Below are positions 34,765 to 46,225 of a stretch of DNA of 47,982 nucleotides, piece by piece. The notes beneath the pieces are model-generated. The model had not been told where the DNA came from and made no database searches. It saw only the letters and a list, made by a program, of their open reading frames with translations. The DNA lies in NCBI GenBank assembly GCA_003527225.1, contig DPXQ01000107.1:1-47982 (forward strand), read 5' to 3'. The translations under genes were made by a program, and so were the position numbers. How positions within the stretch are numbered: the stretch's first letter is position 1; every line of letters starts with the position of its first letter. Source of the stretch: Rhizobium sp. (lineage in GTDB: Bacteria > Pseudomonadota > Alphaproteobacteria > Rhizobiales > Rhizobiaceae).

Positions 34765-35145
34765 ATGGATATGCGTACTCCTCTGGGTAAAGTCCGCGGC
34801 CTCGGTTCGGCCAAGGAAGGAACCGAGCATTTCTGGCGCCAGCGCCTGACGGCGGTTGCCAACATCCCGCTCCTCATCTTTTTCGTCATCTTCATGGTCG
34901 TGTATAACGGCGCGCCATATGCCGAGGTCGTCGGTGCCTTGTCTCACCCGATCGTCGCCGTGGGCATGGGTCTAGTCGTTGTTTCCGCCCTCGTTCACAT
35001 GAAGCTCGGCATGCAGGTCATCATCGAGGATTACGTCCATGCCGAGGGCATGAAAATCGTCCTTCTGATGCTCAACACGTTTTTTGCGATCCTGATCGGC
35101 GGGCTCTGTCTTTTCGCCATCCTGAAAATCGCATTCGTAGGATAA
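34765..35145 (+). CDS. sdhD: Succinate dehydrogenase membrane anchor subunit
   Basis: Second membrane anchor of complex II. The 126-residue protein has three helices at about 31-50, 59-82 and 97-121. The conserved [15 protein letters not shown] segment (78-92) carries the haem-side histidine and the quinone-site tyrosine region. The ATG at 34765 follows AAAGGTGAA; the frame stays open upstream through sdhC, but this start gives the normal length. The sdhA start is six bases after the stop. Confidence 0.94.
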   Translation: MDMRTPLGKVRGLGSAKEGTEHFWRQRLTAVANIPLLIFFVIFMVVYNGAPYAEVVGALSHPIVAVGMGLVVVSALVHMKLGMQVIIEDYVHAEGMKIVLLMLNTFFAILIGGLCLFAILKIAFVG

Positions 35146-35151
35146 TTCATC

Positions 35152-36993
35152 ATGGCATCGAACAGTTCTCCCGCCCAAAACGGCAAGGCTTATAAATACG
35201 TCGATCACTCCTATGACGTGGTCGTTGTCGGCGCCGGCGGCGCCGGCCTGCGTGCGACGCTCGGTATGGCCGAGCAGGGCTTCAAGACTGCCTGCATTAC
35301 CAAGGTTTTTCCGACCCGTTCGCATACTGTTGCAGCCCAGGGCGGTATTGCCGCCTCGCTTCAGAACATGACGCCCGACAGCTGGCAGTGGCATCTCTAC
35401 GACACTGTAAAGGGCTCCGACTGGCTCGGCGATGTCGACGCCATGCAGTATCTCGTCATGGAAGCGCCAAAGGCCGTCTACGAGCTCGAACACTATGGCG
35501 TACCCTTCTCGCGCAACGAAGAGGGCAAGATCTATCAGCGGCCGTTCGGCGGGCACATGCAGAACTACGGCGAAGGCCCTCCGGTTCAGCGCACCTGTGC
35601 CGCCGCCGACCGCACCGGCCACGCCATCCTGCATACGCTCTATGGCCAGTCGCTGCGCAACAATGCGGAATTCTTCGTCGAGTATTTCGCTCTCGACCTG
35701 ATCATGTCGGACGACGGTCGCTGCACCGGCGTCGTCGCGTGGAACCTTGATGACGGCACCATTCACCGATTTGCCGCCAAGATGGTCGTTCTGGCGACCG
35801 GCGGCTACGGCCGCGCCTTCTTTTCGGCGACCTCGGCACATACCTGCACCGGCGATGGCGGCGGCATGATCGCGCGCGCCGGCCTGCCACTCCAGGACAT
35901 GGAGTTCGTGCAGTTCCACCCGACGGGAATCTATGGTGCCGGCTGCCTTATCACTGAAGGCGCGCGCGGCGAGGGCGGTTACCTCGTCAATTCGGAAGGC
36001 GAGCGCTTCATGGAGCGATACGCGCCTTCGGCCAAGGACCTTGCCTCCCGTGACGTCGTATCACGCTGCATGACGCTCGAAATCCGCGAAGGCCGTGGCG
36101 TGGGCAAGAACAAGGACCATATCTTCCTGCATCTCGATCACATCGATCCAGCTGTTCTGAACGAGCGCCTTCCGGGGATCTCCGAAAGCGCCAAGATCTT
36201 TGCCGGTGTCGATCTGACGCGCGAGCCGATCCCGGTTCTACCGACCGTTCACTACAATATGGGCGGCATACCGACCAACTATTGGGGCGAGGTGCTGAAC
36301 GCCGACGCGCAGAACCCGGAACGTATCGCGCCCGGTCTGATGGCGGTCGGCGAAGCCGGTTGTGCTTCGGTGCACGGTGCGAACCGTCTCGGTTCCAATT
36401 CGCTGATCGACCTCGTGGTCTTTGGCCGCGCCGCCGCTATCCGCGCCGGCCAGGTGATTGACAAATCGGAACCGATCCCAGCACTCAATACTGCTGCCTG
36501 TGACAAGATCATGGAACGCTTCGATCGCCTGCGTAACGCAAACGGCTCGACGCCGACAGCGGTGTTGCGCGACAAGATGCAGCGCGCCATGCAGGAAGAG
36601 GCGGCCGTGTTTCGTACCCAGGAATCGCTGGAGAGCGGCTGCCGCCGCATTTCCGCGATCTGGAAGGAACTGCCGGATGTCAAGGTCACGGACCGCTCGA
36701 TGGTCTGGAATTCGGACCTCGTCGAAACGCTGGAACTCGAAAATCTGATGGCAAATGCCATCACGACGATCTACGGCGCCGAGGCGCGCAAGGAGAGCCG
36801 TGGTTCCCACGCACGCGAGGACTATGCCGAAGGTCCGCTTGGTGGACGCGACGACGTGAACTGGCGCAAGCACACGCTGGCCTGGGTCAATGAAGCCGGG
36901 GACGTCAAGCTCGACTACCGACCCGTTCACACAGAGCTGATCGCCGACGGCATCGATCCGAAGAAGATCGCGCCCAAGGCGCGCGTCTACTGA
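35152..36993 (+). CDS. sdhA: Succinate dehydrogenase flavoprotein subunit
   Basis: Catalytic FAD subunit that oxidises succinate to fumarate. The 613 residues have the dinucleotide-binding GAGGAG at 27-32, the covalent FAD histidine His58 in [10 protein letters not shown], the substrate-site [21 protein letters not shown] region and the C-terminal [16 protein letters not shown] segment. Length and motifs are those of mitochondrial-type SdhA. It lies between sdhD and sdhB with short gaps, in one transcription unit. Confidence 0.98.
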   Translation: MASNSSPAQNGKAYKYVDHSYDVVVVGAGGAGLRATLGMAEQGFKTACITKVFPTRSHTVAAQGGIAASLQNMTPDSWQWHLYDTVKGSDWLGDVDAMQYLVMEAPKAVYELEHYGVPFSRNEEGKIYQRPFGGHMQNYGEGPPVQRTCAAADRTGHAILHTLYGQSLRNNAEFFVEYFALDLIMSDDGRCTGVVAWNLDDGTIHRFAAKMVVLATGGYGRAFFSATSAHTCTGDGGGMIARAGLPLQDMEFVQFHPTGIYGAGCLITEGARGEGGYLVNSEGERFMERYAPSAKDLASRDVVSRCMTLEIREGRGVGKNKDHIFLHLDHIDPAVLNERLPGISESAKIFAGVDLTREPIPVLPTVHYNMGGIPTNYWGEVLNADAQNPERIAPGLMAVGEAGCASVHGANRLGSNSLIDLVVFGRAAAIRAGQVIDKSEPIPALNTAACDKIMERFDRLRNANGSTPTAVLRDKMQRAMQEEAAVFRTQESLESGCRRISAIWKELPDVKVTDRSMVWNSDLVETLELENLMANAITTIYGAEARKESRGSHAREDYAEGPLGGRDDVNWRKHTLAWVNEAGDVKLDYRPVHTELIADGIDPKKIAPKARVY

Positions 36994-37011
36994 TCTCACG
37001 AGGAACTGGAC

Positions 37012-37791
37012 ATGGTTGAACTCGCTCTCCCCAAGAACTCGCAGATCAGTGAAGGCAAAGTCTGGCCGAAGCCGGAAGGCGCCAAGAACGTCCGGGAATA
37101 CCGGATCTATCGCTGGAATCCGGACGACGGTCAGAACCCGCGGATCGATACCTTCTATATCGATATCGACGACTGTGGCCCAATGGTGCTCGACGGCCTG
37201 CTCTATATCAAGAACAAGATCGACCCGACGCTGACGCTGCGCCGGTCCTGCCGTGAAGGCATTTGCGGCTCGTGTGCGATGAATATCGACGGCACCAATA
37301 CGTTGGCCTGCACCAAGGGTATGGACGAGATCAACGGCACGGTGAAGGTTTATCCGCTCCCGCACATGCCGGTGGTCAAGGACCTCATACCGGATCTGAC
37401 GAACTTCTACGCCCAGCATCGCTCGATCGAGCCTTGGCTCAAGACCGTTTCGCCGCCTCCGGCCAAGGAATGGAAGCAGAGCCATGAGGATCGTCAGAAG
37501 CTCGATGGTCTTTACGAATGTATTCTCTGCGCCTGCTGCTCGACCTCCTGTCCGAGCTACTGGTGGAACGGCGACCGCTACCTCGGTCCGGCTGTCCTTC
37601 TCCAGGCCTATCGTTGGCTCATCGACAGCCGTGATGAGGCGACCGGCGAGCGCCTCGATAACCTGGAAGATCCCTTCCGGCTCTATCGCTGCCATACCAT
37701 CATGAACTGCGCGCAGACCTGCCCGAAGGGTCTGAACCCAGCCAAGGCAATTGCCGAAATCAAGAAGATGATGATCGAGCGCCGGGTCTGA
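37012..37791 (+). CDS. sdhB: Succinate dehydrogenase iron-sulfur subunit
   Basis: Carries electrons from FAD to ubiquinone through three clusters, all with complete ligands in the 259 residues: 2Fe-2S at Cys80, Cys85, Cys88 and Cys100; 4Fe-4S at Cys170, Cys173, Cys176 with Cys237; 3Fe-4S at Cys180, Cys227 and Cys233. The gene is last in the sdh operon and is followed by a strong terminator. Confidence 0.98.
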   Translation: MVELALPKNSQISEGKVWPKPEGAKNVREYRIYRWNPDDGQNPRIDTFYIDIDDCGPMVLDGLLYIKNKIDPTLTLRRSCREGICGSCAMNIDGTNTLACTKGMDEINGTVKVYPLPHMPVVKDLIPDLTNFYAQHRSIEPWLKTVSPPPAKEWKQSHEDRQKLDGLYECILCACCSTSCPSYWWNGDRYLGPAVLLQAYRWLIDSRDEATGERLDNLEDPFRLYRCHTIMNCAQTCPKGLNPAKAIAEIKKMMIERRV

Positions 37792-37812
37792 TCGATCCAC
37801 TTCATTGTCGCG

Positions 37813-37850
37813 GATGGGTTGCATTTGTCGCAATGCAGCCCATCTATCTT
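37813..37850 (+). terminator. Terminator of the sdh operon
   Basis: GATGGGTTGCATT (37813-37825) pairs with AATGCAGCCCATC (37832-37844) through a 13-bp stem with one U-G wobble and a six-base loop, followed by TATCTT. It starts 21 bases after the sdhB stop. Confidence 0.85.
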
Positions 37851-37997
37851 TCCGCGTCTGTGCTGTCGCGGTAGATGGTGTAGTAACGTCTGGCGGAATT
37901 ATTCTAGTGTCGACTTGATTTGATTTGGTCATTGGCGATAATTCCGCCGTGTTTCTGCGCAATTGACCCGATGATGCGGATAACCGGGAGTGTGATG

Positions 37998-38513
37998 ATG
38001 AAATTGAAATACGCTGCGACGGGTCTGGCTGTCGCTCTTTCGCTCGCTGGATGCCAGCGTACGTCCTATAGCGGTTTCAATTCTCCGCCTGCCTTGCCGC
38101 CGCTTCAGGCGCAGCCCGTGCCGAGCGTTCAGGCCGGCCAGCTTCCGCCTCCTGGGGCCGATGGTTCACAATTCCCGGTGGCCCCCGCGGGCGCCACCGC
38201 CACAGCGACCGATATGATCCCGGCCACAGCTCAGGATGTGACGAAGGAGTCTATGGTCGGTAACTGGCGCGTCGCCAACGCTGGCGCCTCCTGCGACATG
38301 TTCCTGACACTTACCAATCTCGGTAGCGGTTCGCGCGGCGGGACACGCGGCTGCGTCGGTCCATTGACAACAATGGGTTCGTGGGAGGTCGACGGAAAGC
38401 AAGTAGTGCTGAAGGACCGCAGCGGCAATGTGCTGGGCCGGCTCTACAAGACCGCCGAGGCGCGCTTTGACGGTACAACCAATACCGGTCAGCCGCTCAG
38501 CCTGAGCCGTTAA
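37998..38513 (+). CDS. Omp19-like outer-membrane lipoprotein with Inh protease-inhibitor domain
   Basis: A 171-residue lipoprotein resembling Brucella Omp19. The signal peptide ends in the lipobox LAGC with lipidated Cys19. A proline- and alanine-rich linker (about 30-85) leads to an Inh/AprI-type beta-barrel domain: [19 protein letters not shown], then [21 protein letters not shown] and the [16 protein letters not shown] end, which strongly recalls the Omp19 C-terminus. Omp19 inhibits host proteases; in a free-living relative the target is unknown. Two ATGs (37995, 37998) are possible; the second is better spaced from GGGAG. Confidence 0.87.
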   Translation: MKLKYAATGLAVALSLAGCQRTSYSGFNSPPALPPLQAQPVPSVQAGQLPPPGADGSQFPVAPAGATATATDMIPATAQDVTKESMVGNWRVANAGASCDMFLTLTNLGSGSRGGTRGCVGPLTTMGSWEVDGKQVVLKDRSGNVLGRLYKTAEARFDGTTNTGQPLSLSR

Positions 38514-38566
38514 CGCCGACTATTCTATTGGCGCGGGGCCACTCCATGCCCGCGCGGAGTTCCCTT

Positions 38567-39730
38567 ATGCAGCCCATTCCCGATTACGCCCTCAGCGTCT
38601 GCGAACACCTGCGTTCGCAGACGGCCTCCGGCGCGCTCCAAGCCGATGCCGCCCAGATGGAGGTTGCCCGGCGCCTCGACGAAATTCTCATCGATCTGAA
38701 ACAGAAACGTCCTGCGTCAAAGTCCAGCGCGCTCGGCTGGATGTTCGCCAAGAAGCGCAAGCCGGTGGGAAGTGGGCGGGGCCTCTATGTCCACGGCAGC
38801 GTCGGTCGCGGCAAGACCATGCTGATGGACCTATTCTTCAAGCTCGCTCCGATCGACAAGAAGCGCCGAGCGCACTTCCATGAGTTCATGGCCGATGTCC
38901 ATGCCCGCATCCATGACCACAGGATGAAACTCAAGAGGGGAGAAACCCGCCAGGCCGATCCCGTGCCCCCGGTCGCCGCAGCGCTACACGCAGAAGCCGA
39001 GCTGCTCTGTTTCGACGAGTTCACGGTTACCGATATTGCCGATGCGATGATCCTGTCGCGGCTTTTCACCGAGTTGTTCGCGCGCGGCTGCATCCTCGTC
39101 GCGACCTCGAATGTCGAGCCCGACGATCTCTACCGCGATGGTCTCAACCGCAGTCTGTTCCTACCTTTCGTCGCGCTGCTGAAGCGGCATGTGGACGTGG
39201 CCAGTCTCGATTCCCCCACTGACTATCGGATGGGGAAGATCGAGCATCTTCCAGTTTACGTGACGCCGCTGGACGAGCGCGCTGATCTGGCGATGAATGC
39301 GGCATGGCATCATATTGCCGGCGGGCTCCCCGACGAGCCAGTCGAGATCGAAAGGAAGGGCCGGTCGATCCATGTGCCGCACGCCGCCGGACGTATGGCA
39401 CGTTTCACCTTCGCAGAGCTTTGCGAGCGCCCGCTCGGTGCCTCCGACTATCTCGAGATTGCCGACAGGTTCGATACGATATTCGTCGATCATGTTCCGC
39501 TTCTGGGTCCTGAAAAGCGCAACGAGACGAAACGGTTCATCATCCTGGTCGACGCGCTCTATGACAATTCGGTTCGCCTCTTTGCCTCGGCTGCGGCCGC
39601 GCCAGAGGACCTTCTGACTGTGCGAAAGGGAACCGAGGGCTTCGAGTTCGACCGCACCGTTTCGCGTCTCTTCGAGATGCGCAGTGCGGACTATCTTGCT
39701 CTTCACAAGAAAAAACGTGGCGAAGTATGA
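38567..39730 (+). CDS. zapE: Cell division protein ZapE (AFG1-like ATPase)
   Basis: ATPase of the AFG1/LACE1 family; in E. coli ZapE acts on the FtsZ ring under low oxygen or stress. The 387 residues include Walker A GSVGRGKT at 77-84, Walker B LLCFDEF near 147-152, and later VATSNVEPDDLYRDGLNR (sensor region) and LFASAAAAPEDL. The ATG at 38567 places the usual N-terminal helix YALSVCEHLRS near residue 7; an upstream in-frame ATG would add 13 residues. It lies between the lipoprotein gene and mdh, the usual rhizobial position. Confidence 0.95.
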   Translation: MQPIPDYALSVCEHLRSQTASGALQADAAQMEVARRLDEILIDLKQKRPASKSSALGWMFAKKRKPVGSGRGLYVHGSVGRGKTMLMDLFFKLAPIDKKRRAHFHEFMADVHARIHDHRMKLKRGETRQADPVPPVAAALHAEAELLCFDEFTVTDIADAMILSRLFTELFARGCILVATSNVEPDDLYRDGLNRSLFLPFVALLKRHVDVASLDSPTDYRMGKIEHLPVYVTPLDERADLAMNAAWHHIAGGLPDEPVEIERKGRSIHVPHAAGRMARFTFAELCERPLGASDYLEIADRFDTIFVDHVPLLGPEKRNETKRFIILVDALYDNSVRLFASAAAAPEDLLTVRKGTEGFEFDRTVSRLFEMRSADYLALHKKKRGEV

Positions 39731-39738
39731 CGAAACAG

Positions 39739-39755
39739 CGTCAAATATATTGACG
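39739..39755. promoter_or_regulatory. Palindrome overlapping a -35-like element upstream of mdh
   Basis: CGTCAA (39739-39744) and TTGACG (39750-39755) are exact reverse complements around an AT-only five-base spacer. The right arm is also a good -35 hexamer, but the hexamer 17 bases downstream, TCATCT, is a weak -10. It lies ten bases after the zapE stop and about 155 bases before mdh. A regulator-binding role is only a guess. Confidence 0.4.
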
Positions 39756-39788
39756 TTTACGTAAGAAAATAGTCATCTAACCGATTGA

Positions 39789-40871
<1,083 letters not shown>

Positions 40872-40903
40872 CCGCCATTCGGCCCAGAACTAGGGACTAG
40901 ACG

Positions 40904-42097
40904 ATGAACATTCATGAATATCAGGCCAAGGCTCTCCTGAAGAGCTACGGCGCCCCGGTCGCCGAAGGCGTGGCGATCTTTTCCGCCGAAGAAGCCGAAG
41001 CTGCCGCAAAGCAGCTTCCCGGCCCGCTCTACGTGGTCAAGAGCCAGATCCATGCCGGCGGTCGCGGCAAAGGCAAGTTCAAGGAACTTGGCCCCGACGC
41101 CAAGGGCGGCGTTCGCCTCGCGTTCTCGATCGACGAAGCCAAGGCCCATGCCAAGGAAATGTTTGGCAACACGCTGGTGACGGCCCAGACCGGCGAAGCC
41201 GGCAAGCAGGTCAACCGCCTCTACATCGAAGACGGCGCCGACATTGCTCGTGAACTCTACTGCTCGCTGTTAGTCGATCGGTCGGTCGGTCGCGTCGCCT
41301 TCGTCGTTTCGACCGAGGGCGGCATGGATATCGAGGCTGTCGCGCATGACACGCCCGAGAAGATCCACACGATCGCCATCGACCCGGAAGTTGGCGTGAC
41401 CGCTGACAACGTCGCTGCTATCTCCAAGGCGCTCGAGTTGTCGGGGGCAGCTGCCGAAGACGCCAAGTCGCTGTTCCCGATCCTCTACAAGGCCTTCTCC
41501 GAGAAGGACATGGCGCTCCTCGAGATCAATCCGCTGATCGTCATGAAGAACGGCCATCTGCGCGTCCTAGACGCCAAGGTCTCCTTCGACGGCAATGCGC
41601 TGTTCCGCCACGACGACGTGCGCGCGCTGCGCGATGAGACCGAAGAAGACGCCAAGGAAATCGAGGCCTCCAAGTGGGATCTCGCTTACGTGGCTCTCGA
41701 CGGCAACATCGGCTGCATGGTCAACGGTGCCGGTCTTGCTATGGCGACGATGGACATCATCAAGCTGTATGGCAAGGAGCCGGCGAACTTCTGCGACGTT
41801 GGCGGTGGCGCCGGCAAGGAGAAGGTCGCGGCTGCCTTCAAGATCATCACCGCAGACCCGAAGGTCGAGGGCATCCTCGTCAACATCTTCGGCGGCATCA
41901 TGAAGTGTGATGTCATCGCCGAGGGCGTTGTCGCTGCCGTCCAGGAAGTTGGTCTTAAGGTTCCGCTCGTCGTGCGCCTGGAAGGCACCAATGTGGAGCT
42001 CGGCAAGAAGATCCTCAACGAGTCCGGTCTGGCGATCACTGCCGCTGACGATCTGGACGACGCGGCGAAGAAGATCGTCGCGGCGATCAACGGCTAA
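40904..42097 (+). CDS. sucC: Succinyl-CoA synthetase subunit beta (ADP-forming type)
   Basis: With SucD it converts succinyl-CoA to succinate, making ATP or GTP. The 397 residues begin with the family signature [16 protein letters not shown], followed by an ATP-grasp domain ([18 protein letters not shown] near 46-63) and the C-terminal CoA-ligase domain with [16 protein letters not shown]. Length is standard. It starts 32 bases after mdh and ends 17 bases before sucD. Confidence 0.98.
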   Translation: MNIHEYQAKALLKSYGAPVAEGVAIFSAEEAEAAAKQLPGPLYVVKSQIHAGGRGKGKFKELGPDAKGGVRLAFSIDEAKAHAKEMFGNTLVTAQTGEAGKQVNRLYIEDGADIARELYCSLLVDRSVGRVAFVVSTEGGMDIEAVAHDTPEKIHTIAIDPEVGVTADNVAAISKALELSGAAAEDAKSLFPILYKAFSEKDMALLEINPLIVMKNGHLRVLDAKVSFDGNALFRHDDVRALRDETEEDAKEIEASKWDLAYVALDGNIGCMVNGAGLAMATMDIIKLYGKEPANFCDVGGGAGKEKVAAAFKIITADPKVEGILVNIFGGIMKCDVIAEGVVAAVQEVGLKVPLVVRLEGTNVELGKKILNESGLAITAADDLDDAAKKIVAAING

Positions 42098-42114
42098 CTG
42101 AAGGACCGGAAACA

Positions 42115-43017
42115 ATGTCGATTCTCGTCAACAAAAACACCAAGGTCCTCGTCCAGGGCCTGACCGGCAAGACCGGTACCTTCCACACCGAGCAGGCGCT
42201 CGCCTATTACGGCACGCAGATGGTTGGCGGTATCCACCCGAAGAAGGGTGGCGAAACCTGGACCGGCTCGAAGGGCGAAAGCTTGCCGATCTTTGCGACC
42301 GTCGCAGAAGGCAAGGAAAAGACCGGCGCCGATGCGACCGTCATCTATGTCCCGCCAGCAGGTGCAGCAGATGCGATCATCGAGGCGATCGAAGCCGAGA
42401 TCCCGTTCATCACCTGCATCACCGAGGGTATCCCGGTCATGGACATGGTGCGCGTCAAGGCTCGCCTCGATCGCTCCAAGTCCCGCCTGCTCGGCCCGAA
42501 CTGCCCGGGTATCTTGACGCCGGAAGAATGCAAGATCGGCATCATGCCGGGCTCGATCTTCCGCAAGGGTTCGGTCGGGATCGTTTCGCGCTCCGGCACG
42601 TTGACTTACGAAGCCGTGTTCCAGACCTCGAACGAAGGCCTTGGCCAGACTACGGCGGTCGGCATCGGCGGCGACCCGGTCAAGGGCACCGAGTTCATCG
42701 ACGTCCTCGAAATGTTCCTGGCCGACGAAGCCACCCAGTCGATCATCATGATCGGTGAAATCGGCGGCTCGGCCGAAGAGGACGCAGCACAGTTCCTCAT
42801 CGACGAAGCCAAGAAGGGTCGCAAGAAACCGATGGCAGGCTTCATCGCCGGCCGTACGGCACCGAAGGGCCGCACAATGGGTCATGCCGGCGCTGTCGTC
42901 TCCGGCGGCAAGGGCGACGCGGAATCCAAGATCGCAGCCATGGAAGCGGCTGGCATCAAGGTTTCGCCTTCCCCGGCGCGCCTGGGCAAGACCCTGGTTG
43001 AAGTCCTCAAGGGCTGA
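42115..43017 (+). CDS. sucD: Succinyl-CoA synthetase subunit alpha
   Basis: Binds CoA and carries the phosphohistidine intermediate. The 300 residues include the N-terminal CoA-binding Rossmann region ([17 protein letters not shown], 11-27), [13 protein letters not shown] (158-170), [19 protein letters not shown] (184-202) and the active-site His257 in [17 protein letters not shown]. All are intact. A 162-base region with several hairpins separates it from sucA. Confidence 0.98.
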   Translation: MSILVNKNTKVLVQGLTGKTGTFHTEQALAYYGTQMVGGIHPKKGGETWTGSKGESLPIFATVAEGKEKTGADATVIYVPPAGAADAIIEAIEAEIPFITCITEGIPVMDMVRVKARLDRSKSRLLGPNCPGILTPEECKIGIMPGSIFRKGSVGIVSRSGTLTYEAVFQTSNEGLGQTTAVGIGGDPVKGTEFIDVLEMFLADEATQSIIMIGEIGGSAEEDAAQFLIDEAKKGRKKPMAGFIAGRTAPKGRTMGHAGAVVSGGKGDAESKIAAMEAAGIKVSPSPARLGKTLVEVLKG

Positions 43018-43033
43018 GACCGCTTAACAAGTA

Positions 43034-43069
43034 CAGGCAGGTGGACCGTGCATACGGTCCACCTGCCTG
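43034..43069. terminator. Perfect 16-bp inverted repeat between sucD and sucA
   Basis: CAGGCAGGTGGACCGT (43034-43049) pairs exactly with ACGGTCCACCTGCCTG (43054-43069) around a four-base loop, starting 17 bases after the sucD stop. The following sequence ATTTGGCGTTTTG is only partly T-rich, so it may be a partial terminator, an mRNA-processing or stabilising hairpin, or a protein-binding site. Confidence 0.7.
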
Positions 43070-43120
43070 ATTTGGCGTTTTGACAGAAGGGCCGCCCGTT
43101 GGGCGACCAAGAAAGCGGCA

Positions 43121-43136
43121 GGCCGGGTTTCCGGCC
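43121..43136 (+). other. Second hairpin in the sucA leader
   Basis: GGCCGG (43121-43126) and CCGGCC (43131-43136) form a perfect stem with a GTTT loop. A further GCGGGC/GCCCGC stem with a six-base loop follows (43155-43172), ending eight bases before the sucA start codon, which suggests a structured leader that could limit access to the ribosome. Confidence 0.5.
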
Positions 43137-43179
43137 ATCACCTCAAGTCGGGAGGCGGGCTAAAACGCCCGCGAACAGT

Positions 43180-46164
43180 ATGGCAAGGCAAGAAGCCAAC
43201 GAGCAGTTTCTGATCACGTCTTTCCTCGACGGATCGAATGCAGCCTATATCGAACAGCTTTACGCGCGTTACGAAGACGATCCGGCCTCCGTATCGGCTG
43301 AGTGGCAGTCCTTTTTTAAGGCCCTGGCCGAAAGGCCGGAAGACGTAAAGAAGGCTGCGGCGGGTGCATCGTGGCAGCGCAAGAATTGGCCGGTCGCAGC
43401 AAACGGCGAACTTGTTTCCGCGCTCGATGGCAATTGGGGTGTGGCGGAAAAGGCAATCGAGACCAAAGTGAAGGCCAAGGCCGAGGTCACCGGTAAACCG
43501 CTTAGCGAAGCTGAGGTCGTGCAGGCTGCACGGGATTCCGTTCGCGCCATCATGATGATCCGCGCCTATCGTATGCGCGGCCACCTGCACGCCAATCTCG
43601 ATCCGCTCGGTATTGCTGCGCCGGTCGAGGATTTCAACGAGTTGTCGCCGCAGGCCTATGGTTTCACCGAGGCCGACTACGACCGCAAGATTTTCATCGA
43701 TAATGTTCTCGGTCTGGAATATGCGACCGTGCCCGAGATGCTGGACATTCTCCGGCGCACCTATTGCTCGACGCTGGGCGTCGAGTTTATGCATATCTCC
43801 AATCCTGAGGAAAAGGCCTGGATCCAGGAGCGGATCGAAGGCCCCGACAAAGGCGTCGAATTCACGCCGAATGGTAAGAAGGCAATCCTGTCCAAACTGA
43901 TCGAGTCGGAGGGTTTCGAGCAGTTCATCGACGTCAAGTACAAGGGTACCAAGCGTTTCGGCCTTGATGGCGGAGAGGCGCTCATCCCTGCGCTTGAGCA
44001 GATCATCAAGCGCGGCGGCCAGGAAGGGCTTGAGGAAATCGTTCTCGGCATGGCGCATCGTGGCCGCCTGAACGTGCTCTCCCAGGTCATGGGCAAGCCG
44101 CATCGCGCCATCTTCCACGAGTTCAAGGGCGGCTCATTCAAGCCCGACGAAGTCGAGGGCTCGGGCGACGTGAAGTATCACCTTGGTGCTTCCTCGGACC
44201 GCGAATTCGACGGCAACAAGGTTCACCTGTCGCTGACGGCCAACCCGTCGCACCTGGAAATCGTCAACCCGGTCGTCATGGGCAAGGCTCGCGCGAAGCA
44301 GGACCAGTTGGCAAAGGTCTGGGAAGGCGACATCATTCCGCTGCGCGAGCGCGTCAGGGTTCTGCCGCTGCTTCTCCACGGTGACGCGGCATTCGCCGGC
44401 CAGGGTGTTGTTGCTGAAATTCTCGGCCTGTCGGGTCTGCGTGGACACCGCGTTGGCGGTACCATGCATTTCATCATCAACAACCAGATCGGTTTCACGA
44501 CCAACCCTGCCTTCTCACGGTCTTCGCCCTATCCGTCGGACGTCGCCAAGATGATCGAAGCGCCGATCTTCCATGTGAACGGCGACGATCCGGAAGCGGT
44601 TGTATACGCCGCCAAGATCGCCACCGAGTACCGGATGAAGTTCCACAAGCCGGTCGTTGTCGACATGTTCTGCTATCGCCGCTTCGGCCACAACGAAGGC
44701 GACGAGCCCGCGTTCACGCAGCCGACGATGTATAAGGCGATCCGCCAGCACAAGACGGTCGTGCAGATCTACGCCGAGCGCCTGATCGCCGAGGGCCTGA
44801 TCACTGAAGGCGAACTGGAAAAGATGAAGGCCGACTGGCGTACGCATCTCGAACAGGAATTCGAAGCAGGTCAGTCCTACAAGCCGAACAAGGCCGACTG
44901 GCTCGACGGCGCGTGGTCCGGCCTCCGCACCGCCGATAACGCTGACGAGCAGCGCCGCGGCAAGACCGCCGTTCCGATGAAGTCGCTGAAGGAGATCGGC
45001 CGCAAGCTTTCGACGATCCCGGAAGGCTTCAAGGCACACCGCACCATCCAGCGCTTCATGGATAACCGCGCCCAGATGGTGGAGACCGGTGAGGGTATCG
45101 ATTGGGCTATGGCTGAAGCGCTGGCTTTTGGATCGCTCTGCCTTGACGGTCACAAGGTCCGCCTTTCCGGGCAGGATTGCGAACGCGGAACCTTCTCACA
45201 GCGTCATTCGGTTCTCTATGATCAGGAAACCGAAGAACGCTATATCCCGCTTGCGAACTTGTCGCCCACGCAGGCGCGCTACGAAGTGATCAACTCGATG
45301 CTCTCGGAAGAGGCGGTACTCGGTTTCGAATACGGCTACTCGCTGGCCCGTCCGAACGCACTGACCCTTTGGGAAGCGCAGTTCGGCGACTTCGCCAACG
45401 GTGCGCAGGTCGTGTTCGACCAGTTCATCTCCTCGGGTGAGCGCAAGTGGCTTCGTATGTCCGGCCTCGTCTGCCTGCTGCCGCACGGCTATGAAGGACA
45501 GGGTCCGGAACATTCCTCCGCTCGTCTTGAGCGCTACCTGCAGCTTTGCGCCGAAGACAACATGCAGGTCGCCAACGTTACGACGCCGGCGAACTACTTT
45601 CACATCCTGCGCCGCCAAATGAAGCGCGACTTCCGCAAGCCGCTGATCCTGATGACGCCGAAGTCCCTTCTGCGCCACAAGCGCGCGACGTCGAGCCTTG
45701 CCGAGATGGCGGGTGAATCGTCATTCCACCGTCTGCTCTGGGACGATGCCGAAGTCATCAAGGATGGTCCGATCAAGCTGCAGAAGGACAACAAGATCCG
45801 TCGCGTGGTGATGTGTTCGGGCAAGGTCTATTACGACCTCCTGGAAGAGCGTGAAAAGCGCGGCATTGATGACGTCTATCTGCTTCGTATTGAACAGCTC
45901 TATCCGTTCCCGGCAAAGGCGTTGATCAACGAATTGTCCCGTTTCCGCAGCGCGGAAATGGTATGGTGCCAGGAAGAGCCCAAGAACATGGGCGCGTGGT
46001 CGTTCATCGACCCCTATCTGGAATGGGTGCTTGCCCATATCGACGCGAAGTACCAGCGGGTCCGCTACACCGGTCGTCCGGCTGCGGCATCGACGGCAAC
46101 CGGTCTCATGTCGAAGCACCTGGCGCAGCTGGAAGCCTTCCTCGAGGACGCGCTGGGGGGCTGA
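43180..46164 (+). CDS. sucA: 2-oxoglutarate dehydrogenase E1 component
   Basis: Thiamine-diphosphate-dependent decarboxylase of the 2-oxoglutarate dehydrogenase complex. From the chosen ATG the protein has 994 residues, normal for the family. Recognisable parts are the N-terminal FLDGSNAAYIEQLYARYEDD segment that binds E2, VLGMAHRGRLNVL near the substrate site, the ThDP/Mg segment GDAAFAGQGVVAE with NNQIGFTT, and the transketolase-like C-terminal half with QEEPKNMGAW. The frame stays open 27 codons upstream, through a hairpin-rich leader, but the ATG at 43180 gives the usual N-terminus. sucB follows after 61 bases. Confidence 0.97.
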   Translation: MARQEANEQFLITSFLDGSNAAYIEQLYARYEDDPASVSAEWQSFFKALAERPEDVKKAAAGASWQRKNWPVAANGELVSALDGNWGVAEKAIETKVKAKAEVTGKPLSEAEVVQAARDSVRAIMMIRAYRMRGHLHANLDPLGIAAPVEDFNELSPQAYGFTEADYDRKIFIDNVLGLEYATVPEMLDILRRTYCSTLGVEFMHISNPEEKAWIQERIEGPDKGVEFTPNGKKAILSKLIESEGFEQFIDVKYKGTKRFGLDGGEALIPALEQIIKRGGQEGLEEIVLGMAHRGRLNVLSQVMGKPHRAIFHEFKGGSFKPDEVEGSGDVKYHLGASSDREFDGNKVHLSLTANPSHLEIVNPVVMGKARAKQDQLAKVWEGDIIPLRERVRVLPLLLHGDAAFAGQGVVAEILGLSGLRGHRVGGTMHFIINNQIGFTTNPAFSRSSPYPSDVAKMIEAPIFHVNGDDPEAVVYAAKIATEYRMKFHKPVVVDMFCYRRFGHNEGDEPAFTQPTMYKAIRQHKTVVQIYAERLIAEGLITEGELEKMKADWRTHLEQEFEAGQSYKPNKADWLDGAWSGLRTADNADEQRRGKTAVPMKSLKEIGRKLSTIPEGFKAHRTIQRFMDNRAQMVETGEGIDWAMAEALAFGSLCLDGHKVRLSGQDCERGTFSQRHSVLYDQETEERYIPLANLSPTQARYEVINSMLSEEAVLGFEYGYSLARPNALTLWEAQFGDFANGAQVVFDQFISSGERKWLRMSGLVCLLPHGYEGQGPEHSSARLERYLQLCAEDNMQVANVTTPANYFHILRRQMKRDFRKPLILMTPKSLLRHKRATSSLAEMAGESSFHRLLWDDAEVIKDGPIKLQKDNKIRRVVMCSGKVYYDLLEEREKRGIDDVYLLRIEQLYPFPAKALINELSRFRSAEMVWCQEEPKNMGAWSFIDPYLEWVLAHIDAKYQRVRYTGRPAAASTATGLMSKHLAQLEAFLEDALGG

Positions 46165-46225
46165 TGCTCCCTGGCAACACCAACCATTCGACAGAAACCG
46201 CTAACTGATCAACGGAATTGAAATC

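Noticed and set aside
36238..37962. A 574-codon open frame on the minus strand across sdhA and sdhB
   Set aside because: It lies opposite two certain genes and has an arginine- and histidine-rich composition typical of antisense frames in GC-rich DNA; no domain is recognisable.
43138..44118. A 326-codon minus-strand open frame inside sucA
   Set aside because: It is antisense to a certain gene and carries no recognisable domain.
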